From DCFW01 sp963790715 (GTDB lineage Bacteria > Bacteroidota > Bacteroidia > Bacteroidales > Bacteroidaceae): a stretch of DNA of 64,000 bases. The notes below the pieces were generated by a model, which worked only from the letters and a program-made list of their open reading frames with translations, was not told the origin of the DNA and did not search any database. The DNA is taken from contig CAWBPN010000018.1 of assembly GCA_963790715.1 (NCBI GenBank), positions 620,001-684,000 of the forward strand, read 5' to 3'. Shown in pieces: positions 55,601 through 63,202 of the stretch (positions are counted from its first letter, which is position 1; each line of letters opens with the position of its first letter). Made by a program: the position numbers and the translations under genes.

Positions 55601-56712
55601 TTAGCGTCAGGCACAGGAAAAGATACATCACTTATTCCCATAGGTTTGCTCGTAGCCACTGCTATACCGCGTTGCCCATCATTATCAACTGCGCAATAAA
55701 AGTGATAAACCGTTCCGTTATGCTTAATAACACAGCTTTTATGAGCAAACATCTCATCATACGGTTTTGACGGAATTATCAAATCCGCGCCGTCCCAATC
55801 AATCCAGTGCACCAGGTCATAACTGGCAGCAAATGTATTAAAAGCCTTATACTTACGGGTGGGATTAAACGCTGAAAAATAAAACATCACATATAAATCC
55901 CCCATTTGCTGAATTTGCGCGTCCCCGGTAATCGTCCCATTGGAATCATGGGCAAATACAGGATTCCCTGCATATCGTTTCCAATGCATCAAATCATTAG
56001 ATAATGCTATGCCGATGCGTTCACCTTTAGGATGAGTTGCGTCTTTGCCGCCGGCATTATAATACAACACGAATGGATAACCGAATATCTTTTTGCCGAA
56101 CGTGTATATGGTGCTCTTATATTGAGTAAGGCTTTCCCACCATTGCGCATCTTTATCGTTCCATGACAAAATAGGATGATCATAAGTATCCCATTGATGA
56201 GGAACAGTAATATCGCTTTTTGTTGATGCTATACCAATTGAAAGAGGTACGGATACAGCTTCATAACCTGTACCGCCCCCTCCAATGTATGTCATCCAAT
56301 GACGTCCTTTATATATTTGCAGTTTATAATCCCCACCCCATTCCATATTTTGCAAAGCGGGAAAACCGCCACGTTGGTTCAAATCCCAACCTGAATTAGG
56401 ATAAGATAAGACTTTACCCAATGTACGCCAATGTAATAAATCGTAACTTTTAGCCAACCATGTTTCGTATCCGCGACCGTCCTTAGCTTCCTTGCCATTA
56501 TAAAGGACGTACATCATATACCAACTGTCGCCTTGTCTGAAAACCGAAGGACAATCTATCTTTGCCTTATTTGTAGTAGGTGCGACAACCAAACCATATT
56601 TATATGGTGTTCGCACCTCATCATAAATCTGCTTCATTTTACTCTCAGATACATTCTGAGCAATAGTAAATGTGCTTGTCAACAATAAAACAATAGACAT
56701 TAATTTCCTCAT
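52624..56712 (-). CDS. GH43-like / GH2 / malectin fusion enzyme
   Basis: A 1362-residue exported protein with three parts. Residues about 35-365 form a five-bladed beta-propeller of the GH43/GH130/GH32 superfamily, with candidate acids in KIDCPSVFRQGDSWYMMYV and TGDAQIQQMGDLYVMFYF. Residues about 375-1030 are a GH2 enzyme: jelly-roll (YADITLNHKYLGHYDVGRTS), barrel (FINGVCEYEHELGQSHAF), acid/base Glu 762 in LWGLQNES and nucleophile Glu 832 in LLNGEYGVW. Residues about 1045-1215 resemble a malectin domain (RYIYRINCGGDNYTDSYGQN, YRVELYFMEPWYGVGG) for sugar binding, followed by a short sandwich. Two active sites in one chain could cut neighbouring linkages. Only the GH2 site is clear. Confidence 0.8.
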   Translation of the reverse strand: MRKLMSIVLLLTSTFTIAQNVSESKMKQIYDEVRTPYKYGLVVAPTTNKAKIDCPSVFRQGDSWYMMYVLYNGKEAKDGRGYETWLAKSYDLLHWRTLGKVLSYPNSGWDLNQRGGFPALQNMEWGGDYKLQIYKGRHWMTYIGGGGTGYEAVSVPLSIGIASTKSDITVPHQWDTYDHPILSWNDKDAQWWESLTQYKSTIYTFGKKIFGYPFVLYYNAGGKDATHPKGERIGIALSNDLMHWKRYAGNPVFAHDSNGTITGDAQIQQMGDLYVMFYFSAFNPTRKYKAFNTFAASYDLVHWIDWDGADLIIPSKPYDEMFAHKSCVIKHNGTVYHFYCAVDNDGQRGIAVATSKPMGISDVSFPVPDAKGHRIDISLNKDWSVALEGKAPLKVDIPYNLDDYYGARQLLHGNLHGTADFVKEFIAPNDKNKASFIRFEGIGTYADITLNHKYLGHYDVGRTSLTVNVSSAIRPGEKNLLEVKAEHPSGITDMPWVCGGCSSESGFSEGSQPFGIYRNATLEMTDKVRIEPFGVHIWNNIKADSIFVETEIHNYDSVPVTLSLVNKFDNADGLQMLRMTNEVTLNANETKTVHQFAAFANPHMWSTTDPYLYNLSTILKRNNKASDELSTPYGIRTISWPAARHDKDGRFYLNGSPVFINGVCEYEHELGQSHAFSNEQVEARVKEVIGAGFNAFRDAHQPHNLRYQQAWDKYGILWWPQFSAHIWFDTPQFRESFKKHLIQWVKERRNSPSLMLWGLQNESTLPSDFAKECADIIRSMDPTCGTMRLITTCNGGEGTDWNVIQNWSGTYGGKVENYANELKQSTQLLNGEYGVWRTIGNHTDEGYSEEKMCNLLEQKIRLAESVKDSVCGHFLWVLNSHDNPGRVQPDEALRRIDKVGPYNNKGLLTPWEQPTDAYYMYKSNYVSPKKEPMVYIVSHTWPDRFISGRQKADINVYSNCDSVLLYNSENHSQYLGAKINNGIGTHFIWKQADIKYNLLLAGAYYKGKVVATDRIVLTGLPEAPGFENLYSDKTPLLKGAKDYRYIYRINCGGDNYTDSYGQNWMQDTEQWSNSWTSHFKGINPYQASQCTAYSDPIKGTKDWPLFQTLRFGRHDLYYNFPVSKGDYRVELYFMEPWYGVGGSETTDCGGLRLFDVAINDKVVIPNLDLWSEAGYCHPFKKVVDVHSGGGELKISFPHVYAGQAMICAITVATKNGKAKAMPQQPNFKWCDFDKDILAKTPDSLLPASTLISNSLIVKGKEIRNNEELCSEEWFFHVGIAKVYTLRFKYKNQNNLPKRISVKIIDAKGIILKDDMITFENTPKNKWKNTSITTGSYINAGQYKVILASDNMEGLSFENLTVE

Positions 56713-56727
56713 CTTATCATTATATTT

Positions 56728-59361
56728 TTAATAGAATAGCCAATCAATGGAATTGTCGCCACCTTCCAAACCGGCATTGCGCGGTGATAAATCTGATGAT
56801 GTAAACCCTGCAACTATTAACACACCTTTTGGCAATAACAACTTATGATGACCCGCTTCGAAATAGTATGCATGTATATTAATCAATGGCATATTAGTTA
56901 TTCGTATAGCGCTTGAAATCAAAGGCTCCGCCTGACCATAATCATTTGCTCCTGCATCCGTTTCCAACTTGGGAGCTTTTGCATATTTCTTTTGGTCATC
57001 ATTGAAATAACCGACCAATAATTTCACAGATTCTTTCGCATCGAACTCAATGACGGTACCACTTTTGCGTAATTTATTTTCACTCAGCACAAAGGCCTGT
57101 AGCCCTTTCAATTCAGAAGCTAAAGTATCTATTTTTTCGTTATTATCGCTAAAAAGCTTGGCTCCTTTATCCAAGGTAATAGTAGAATAATTGCCATCCA
57201 TTTTCACATCTGCCGGTAATGCTTGATTGTTACTTTGTGCATTTACGCTTTGTTTATGAGTCTTCAACAGCTCAATATTAGCTTGCAAGTTATTCAATTC
57301 TTTTTCATAAACCGGCAAAAGCTCAGCCCATGTTTTATATTTTCCTCCATCGCCACCTATAGGTATACGGCGTTGAGAAGTCTGCATACTGTTGGCATAC
57401 AAATAAGTATCTTTAGTAAGATCAACTAATTTCTTGTAATGCGCCATGCTTGATTGCAACAAGGGCACAGCTTGTTCCAAATAGTTCAGGTCCTTACTCC
57501 ATTGATAATCCAAAACCAATTTGGCAGCTTTTACCTTGTAACTGAAAGAATAAGCGAACTCACGATAACAATACATATCATTTCTCAATCTTGCAAATTC
57601 ATCGTTATTCTTCCCTATGTACCTCGCTGCCCTATCAATAGCTGCTACGGCACTATCACCATGAGCAGTACATTGCGCAATAATATCCAGCGGTAATTCA
57701 CCGATATGTTTTTGATGTTTCCATTCTTTTTCTTCATATCCGACCAATTCTTCACCGGTAGGGCCACAACTATCATAAAACTCAGGATAAACGGTATATT
57801 TAGCAGGATTTACCAATTGACTTATCTTCATTCCCAACAACAATGTTTGTCTGTTACCGTCGGTAATGCCGAAACGACGTAGCAATTTAGGAGATATCTC
57901 TCCACTTTGATTATACGCCTCAAGAATATTTTTGGCTGCTAAAGTATCCGTGCCGTAATACTCTGAAAGAACTTTATCCCAGTATAAGCCATCATCGCCG
58001 CGGTGGCAGTCCCATGCATAACGCCCCCATGCGGCATACCACATCCAATTTCTATCTATTTGCAATTCTCTTTTTCCATTAGGCAACTTATCTGCCGTAT
58101 AAGGCCAATCCCAATAACTGGCTTGCGTATAAAGATGTAATCCGTTTGCTCCAAGTCTTTGATGCATTGCCTGAACGGCCTTTTCTGTAAAAGCAGGCGA
58201 GCTCCATCTCCACGGCTCCAAATTAGCTAATACATGCACATTGCTTATATGCAGCGGTGCTATGCGACTTATTTCAAGTTGCTCTTTCGCCCACGGCCCT
58301 TGCGGTTGATATGTAGTCAACGACTCACCGGTATATTTGCTTTCAGTATAAATATTATGATATAATGGTAATGCCGCTTTAAGTACACGAGGACAATCAG
58401 TATCGTGCGAGCGTAAAATTATAGGAGGCTCATCCGTACGTCCCATAGCTTTCAAACCGTCTTTTACTCCGGGAATTATTGTTTTTGTCATCCACTCCAC
58501 ATCATCATCATACGTATCCATTGCTTCACCTAGGCAAGTCATTAATCCGACATTAGGATATTTTTCTATGAAAGCGGTAATACTTTTTCGTGTATAATCA
58601 CTAAGCAACGGAGTAATAGGTCTGTTTCTATCTTGTGTCTTTATTCCGTAATGTTCGGCAAAAGGCTTGGATACTATAATATTATAAAACATTTGTATGA
58701 CTCTGATGCCACGCCGAGCAGCCTCCTTTGTTAAGAAAGAATACATCTCTTCATTCTTCTTCAATGTAGAATCATTTACTTCCAATGCAAACGGGTAATC
58801 TTTCAATTTCACCAATGAAGCAAAAGGGTGACCGTTCCACAAATATATGGCATTCATATTATCGGACGCCAACAAATCCAAAAAACGAATCCATAATCCT
58901 TTATCATAAAACCATGGGAAGTTTTCCGGTGTATACGGGTATTCATAAACTCCGTGACCGGGAAGCAATGTAGTCTTTTGCAATCCTATACATGCACCAC
59001 GTAAAGGCATTTCCGGAGCATCAGATATATTAACCGGTATCTGTAGATTTCCATACTGCTGTTCAAACTCTATCAATCTGTTAGCCCCGTATATTACACC
59101 GGAAGCATCGTTGCCGATAACTGTAATGGCATGTCCCTTGCGAGTCAAGGTATAACCTTCTCTACGCAACCTAACACCAGTTGATTGCTTAAGTATTATT
59201 TTATAATCGATATTCTCACTTATGCGTTCGCGCAATTGTGTAGCGGCATAATCCATTTGAAGAGACGGATTTTTCCATGTTATTACCTGAATATTATGAG
59301 CCGGACTCACTGTTGCCATTAAAAAGGCAAAGCCTAATAATATAATGTTTTTACTCATCAA
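56728..59361 (-). CDS. GH67/GH20-like glycoside hydrolase, substrate unknown
   Basis: An 877-residue exported protein. The N-terminal domain (about 25-115) has GYTLTRKGHAITVIGNDASG then VIYGANRLIE, typical of the GH20b/GH67N alpha-beta domain. A TIM-barrel-like region follows with IRFLDLLASDNMNAIYLWNG, FLTKEAARRGIRVIQMFYN, YPNVGLMTCLGEAMDTYDDD with candidate acids, and HVLANLEPWRWSSPAF. A helical part and a C-terminal sandwich (INIHAYYFEAGHHKLLLPKG) end the protein. It may be an alpha-glucuronidase-like or galacturonidase-like enzyme, fitting a rhamnose-rich acidic glycan, but the match is by overall pattern only. It lies 15 bases before the fusion gene. Confidence 0.6.
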   Translation of the reverse strand: MMSKNIILLGFAFLMATVSPAHNIQVITWKNPSLQMDYAATQLRERISENIDYKIILKQSTGVRLRREGYTLTRKGHAITVIGNDASGVIYGANRLIEFEQQYGNLQIPVNISDAPEMPLRGACIGLQKTTLLPGHGVYEYPYTPENFPWFYDKGLWIRFLDLLASDNMNAIYLWNGHPFASLVKLKDYPFALEVNDSTLKKNEEMYSFLTKEAARRGIRVIQMFYNIIVSKPFAEHYGIKTQDRNRPITPLLSDYTRKSITAFIEKYPNVGLMTCLGEAMDTYDDDVEWMTKTIIPGVKDGLKAMGRTDEPPIILRSHDTDCPRVLKAALPLYHNIYTESKYTGESLTTYQPQGPWAKEQLEISRIAPLHISNVHVLANLEPWRWSSPAFTEKAVQAMHQRLGANGLHLYTQASYWDWPYTADKLPNGKRELQIDRNWMWYAAWGRYAWDCHRGDDGLYWDKVLSEYYGTDTLAAKNILEAYNQSGEISPKLLRRFGITDGNRQTLLLGMKISQLVNPAKYTVYPEFYDSCGPTGEELVGYEEKEWKHQKHIGELPLDIIAQCTAHGDSAVAAIDRAARYIGKNNDEFARLRNDMYCYREFAYSFSYKVKAAKLVLDYQWSKDLNYLEQAVPLLQSSMAHYKKLVDLTKDTYLYANSMQTSQRRIPIGGDGGKYKTWAELLPVYEKELNNLQANIELLKTHKQSVNAQSNNQALPADVKMDGNYSTITLDKGAKLFSDNNEKIDTLASELKGLQAFVLSENKLRKSGTVIEFDAKESVKLLVGYFNDDQKKYAKAPKLETDAGANDYGQAEPLISSAIRITNMPLINIHAYYFEAGHHKLLLPKGVLIVAGFTSSDLSPRNAGLEGGDNSIDWLFY

Positions 59362-59372
59362 TTACTTTTTCC

Positions 59373-60767
59373 TTAAAGTTTTACTGCCATTTCCTTACCT
59401 GCAGAAATATCTATTTTTTCTTGTTTACCTTTGCGGTTAATAACCAAAAATCCTTTACCTCCGTCACTTTTCACCGTGACCATACCATCCGCATCGGTAC
59501 GTCCGAGCACATATTGCATAAGCGCCTGCATGCGCGGATAAATCTGCTTAACAAAGCTTGCATCCCCGGAATACATATAATAGTTGTAGATACCTATAAA
59601 CCAATAAAAAGTATAATCCATTATAGTGTTGATATGACTCGTAACCGGAGGCTTGCCGCCCAATAGCCAGGTAGTACGCTTCACTTCATCATTATCATTA
59701 AAGAGATAGTAGTTCATTAAATAACTTTGCGCCGCATCTCCACTCCAAACCCAGCGGTCACGTTTGATACCGTCAATAAAGAATTCTCTTGTCGTCAACT
59801 GTAAAGTATATGTACCGACATCCCATATTATATTGATCTCATCATCATCGCAACGAAACGAGCCTTTAACTGTTTCAGGCATATATTCATATTGCATACT
59901 TATGTCGTCATACGAACAGTCTCCTTCCGTACGAACCATAATATATCTGAAAGCCTTACTGTTATCCAATTCATAGGTTTCACTCAAATCGGTTGTACGG
60001 TTATTTACCAAATCTATTACCTTACCGTCTTTTACTTCTATTTTATCCAACGTTTCGCAATGATCCACATCCTCGGCTTCTTCCTTGCTCTCACCATAAT
60101 ACAGATAAATAGTTCCATTACCTTTCAGTCCCTTCAAAACAGGATAACCAAATGTCTCTTTACCGAAATCATATACGTAACTCCCATTTACATCACTTAC
60201 TGTTTGAAGATGTTTGTGAGGTTCTTGTTCAAGCGCAAAAGCCGATGGTAAAGAATTAATATCGTTAAAGTTCCAGCTGCCTGCATTCATATATATAGTA
60301 GTCGACGTATCACTCGCTTTGCCGCTCTCATCTATCCACTCTTTATCTTCATAAGTAACTTTCCAGCTACTATCCGTTTTCACGGTGGCGCCGTCAATAA
60401 ACAGAGCAGGTGGAGTTGACTGATTGTGCACTTTAATATTCAAATGATGTTTGCCGACCGGTAAAATAATTTTTGAAGGCATACCGAACATCATCTTTCC
60501 GTCAAGCTTGACGTTATAGCTGCCTTCTGCTGCAATAGTAATCCTTTGAGGCATAGGCAAATTAATAACCTTACTGAATTCTACCGTCACATAATGACTG
60601 TCCTGTTTCCAGAACGGAAGGAAATAGGCACCTCTGTCGGTACGTCGATTATTCATCTTATTTCCTAACCATATCTCATAATCACCCGGATACCATATCC
60701 ATGTCTGGGCTGCGAAAGGCAGAACGACGGCAAAAACAAGTATAAAAATCAGTATCTTCTTTTTCAT
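59373..60767 (-). CDS. GH78-like alpha-L-rhamnosidase with internal in-frame deletion
   Basis: A 464-residue exported protein. Residues 1-430 follow the N-terminal part of a GH78-type rhamnosidase: signal peptide, QTWIWYPGDYEIWLGNKMNN, YVYDFGKETFGYPVLKGLKG, FRCDDDEINIIWDVGTYTLQ and the (alpha/alpha)6 start REFFIDGIKRDRWVWSGD (about 327-344). At residue 430 (DADGMV) the barrel breaks off and 34 residues that look like the C-terminal tail of the same family follow (VKSDGGKGFLVIN). Full-length relatives, as I recall them, have roughly 300 more residues here, including the second catalytic acid. It is probably inactive as a hydrolase, unless it now only binds. The four-base overlap with the upstream gene shows the ends are intact. 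Confidence 0.75.
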   Translation of the reverse strand: MKKKILIFILVFAVVLPFAAQTWIWYPGDYEIWLGNKMNNRRTDRGAYFLPFWKQDSHYVTVEFSKVINLPMPQRITIAAEGSYNVKLDGKMMFGMPSKIILPVGKHHLNIKVHNQSTPPALFIDGATVKTDSSWKVTYEDKEWIDESGKASDTSTTIYMNAGSWNFNDINSLPSAFALEQEPHKHLQTVSDVNGSYVYDFGKETFGYPVLKGLKGNGTIYLYYGESKEEAEDVDHCETLDKIEVKDGKVIDLVNNRTTDLSETYELDNSKAFRYIMVRTEGDCSYDDISMQYEYMPETVKGSFRCDDDEINIIWDVGTYTLQLTTREFFIDGIKRDRWVWSGDAAQSYLMNYYLFNDNDEVKRTTWLLGGKPPVTSHINTIMDYTFYWFIGIYNYYMYSGDASFVKQIYPRMQALMQYVLGRTDADGMVTVKSDGGKGFLVINRKGKQEKIDISAGKEMAVKL

Positions 60768-62524
60768 TGCTTTATATGTTTTTCATTTACAGTCTGTCCG
60801 TTGTTCTCCCATATATTACCCGGACCGTTGGCATTCTTTAAATACTTATCAGTAGGAGTCCAATTATTCTTCACTGTAATATATGACGAACCTTCATCAG
60901 TATATAAATAAAACCAGTGATCGGGATCATGAACATAACCTGGTTTATATATGTCGCGTACGATATTATTTTCAATTACTGTGCCGGGTTGTGCACTTAA
61001 AGTGTATATACCTGCTGTATCATACATGTGTTTTGCATAATGGTAAATGAGATTACCGCTTACCAAATTGTTGCACATTGCATTATGCGACCTTGTCCAA
61101 CCCCAGCCCAAACTGATACCGGTATAAGACACCTCGCTAATTTCGTTGTTGCAAATAGATATGTTACGAACATACCCTGCGCCTATTCCGACGCACCCCC
61201 AATCCTCATTGGTTACATCGGTGATACGATTATCCGTAATTTGCAAACCGCTACAGATAATCGTACTATCTTTCGGATCATACGGTCTGTGCGCTTCCAA
61301 TGCCGGTGGAGAAAAACTTCCTGCCAATATGCCACTACCGCCCACATCTTTAAAATCACATTTATTGATATGTCCACCATGTGTATAATCCATGTAATCC
61401 ACACCAGTAGATGCAAGATGTTCGAATGTACATTCATCGAATGCTACTCCATTAGCGGCGTACACGCTAACCGAAGCAGCCGGTCGCCCTACCCAACCTT
61501 GATTGTCGAGTTTATGATCGCCATTCGGACGAACCATTTTGGGACTTAATTTATATGCTTCAGTCAGATACATGCCCGCCTGCAAAGGTACATGCCCTTG
61601 CAAAGAAGGGCGCATCCAAGTAGCATAAGAAAATGTAATACCGGTAAATGTAACGTCATTGACAGGCAAGTCGGGCGTTCCAGCTATCTCAACCAATGCT
61701 TCCACAGCTGGTACAACTACCTTTGCATGAATAATATCTTCGCCTTTCCTTGGCATATAATATAATTTCCCTGTACGTATATCATGATACCATTCACCGG
61801 GTTCATCAAGTAATTCCAAGGCATTTGTCAAATAGAAAGCCGAATTATGCCCGTTGGATGTAATCATAGGTGATGGCCAGGGATGCATAAATTGGATTCT
61901 GCTTTCAGGTTGTTGAAAACTTACGGCAGCACTGTCGCCTTGTATTTTAATAGATTTAATCCTCAGATTGGCAATGCACCACATTTCATGCAGCACCATT
62001 TCAGGGTAAGGTGCTTTTAATATTTTTCTTACGGCAACCGACGGTACCCACAATATCTCATGCTGTTTATCAACACTACGAATTCGGTACATCTTTTCAA
62101 AATCGGATACATCACGTGCACGTAAGGTCTTTTTACCGTTCACCCACATTTGGCGAAAATCCAACGGCCGCCCATTAAAGTCGGGAACATCAGCGACATA
62201 AAGGTTACCGCGCTTATGCCAGCCGGTAACCTTTACACCTCCGCTTATAATAACATTACCGGAGACAGCTACAAAATGTGTATGACTGTCTTCCGGACGA
62301 ATCATCAAGGATTCATCCAATTGATATGTGCCGGGCGCCATCTTTACCGTAACATCCTTTACACCTTGCAACCTGCGCATATCACGGGCTTGTTGCAGTG
62401 CCTCAATAAGTGAATACGCTCCCGGCCGAATATTAAGTTCAGTAGAGAAAATGTATAATGGAACGAAAAGCAGCACCGTACAACAAAATACCCATTGTCG
62501 TATCGTATGACTGGAAGCTTCCAT
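60764..62524 (-). CDS. GH141-like right-handed beta-helix glycosidase
   Basis: A 586-residue exported protein (hydrophobic signal at residues 10-27). It starts with SLIEALQQARDMRRLQGVKD and VTVKMAPGTYQLDESLMIRP, as in beta-helix glycosidases of the GH141 type. Helix coils follow with Asn-rich turns: VAFDECTFEHLASTGVDYMD, INKCDFKDVGGSGILAGSFS, GLQITDNRITDVTNEDWGCV and ISICNNEISEVSYTGISLGW. Known GH141 members act on fucose in rhamnogalacturonan II or on xylan; the linkage here is unknown. It ends in an ATGA overlap with the GH78-like gene. Confidence 0.68.
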   Translation of the reverse strand: MEASSHTIRQWVFCCTVLLFVPLYIFSTELNIRPGAYSLIEALQQARDMRRLQGVKDVTVKMAPGTYQLDESLMIRPEDSHTHFVAVSGNVIISGGVKVTGWHKRGNLYVADVPDFNGRPLDFRQMWVNGKKTLRARDVSDFEKMYRIRSVDKQHEILWVPSVAVRKILKAPYPEMVLHEMWCIANLRIKSIKIQGDSAAVSFQQPESRIQFMHPWPSPMITSNGHNSAFYLTNALELLDEPGEWYHDIRTGKLYYMPRKGEDIIHAKVVVPAVEALVEIAGTPDLPVNDVTFTGITFSYATWMRPSLQGHVPLQAGMYLTEAYKLSPKMVRPNGDHKLDNQGWVGRPAASVSVYAANGVAFDECTFEHLASTGVDYMDYTHGGHINKCDFKDVGGSGILAGSFSPPALEAHRPYDPKDSTIICSGLQITDNRITDVTNEDWGCVGIGAGYVRNISICNNEISEVSYTGISLGWGWTRSHNAMCNNLVSGNLIYHYAKHMYDTAGIYTLSAQPGTVIENNIVRDIYKPGYVHDPDHWFYLYTDEGSSYITVKNNWTPTDKYLKNANGPGNIWENNGQTVNEKHIKQ

Positions 62525-62530
62525 TTTATT

Positions 62531-63202
62531 TTATATTTTACCGCCCTTAGCTTTGATCCTTTTATACCAATCAGCTCTTTCTTTATTTAAATCATAACCT
62601 TGTTTGGCAAGATAATTATTTATGCGGCCTTTGTATTTACCGAATACTTCATGCTTTTTATTCGAACTTTCAGCATCAAGAGCCAATTCGCGAGCTTCTT
62701 TCAGCCACGCTAGAATTTGTGCTTTTTCTTCAGGTTTCAATGTCGGTATCATATCTACCTGTGCACCATAAGTTACTTCAACAACATTAAAAGTAATGGC
62801 ATCTTTCACTGTTTCTATTTGTTTGTCCGTCAAATATAACGACAAATCCGCAGGAAAAGCAAAGTGTGAACGATAAAGCTCAGATTCCGACTGATATTCC
62901 GCTAAATTGACGGCATTCTGCTTCTCCTTACTCGTCAATTCCGCTTTTGCCTTTTTCACCAATGAGTCGCGCTGTGCACAAATATCATTGACTTTAAAAT
63001 AACGATTAGCAATAATGTTGCGTACTTGTACAGCAGCCTTACTGTCTTTCAAACTCAATTTATCAACTATTTTTTGTGACCTCGCAACTATGGTTGACAC
63101 ATATTTAGCCTCACGACCTGCGGAATCCAAATCCACGGCTTTCACTCCCAATGAGAACAGCAACAGAGTTGAGACACATATAATATAAGTATACTTTTTC
63201 AT
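62531..63202 (-). CDS. DUF3826 protein of glycan operon
   Basis: A 223-residue exported, all-helical protein with a signal peptide (about residues 1-22). It contains REAKYVSTIVARSQKIVDKL, NRYFKVNDICAQRD, LTDKQIETVKDAITFNVVEV and ILAWLKEARELALDAESSNK, and ends HEVFGKYKGRINNYLAKQGY, matching DUF3826 as I recall it. The family often sits in pectin and rhamnogalacturonan loci; its function is unknown, and a binding or structural role is possible. It overlaps the isomerase-like gene by four bases (ATGA) and lies six bases before the beta-helix gene. Confidence 0.78.
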   Translation of the reverse strand: MKKYTYIICVSTLLLFSLGVKAVDLDSAGREAKYVSTIVARSQKIVDKLSLKDSKAAVQVRNIIANRYFKVNDICAQRDSLVKKAKAELTSKEKQNAVNLAEYQSESELYRSHFAFPADLSLYLTDKQIETVKDAITFNVVEVTYGAQVDMIPTLKPEEKAQILAWLKEARELALDAESSNKKHEVFGKYKGRINNYLAKQGYDLNKERADWYKRIKAKGGKI

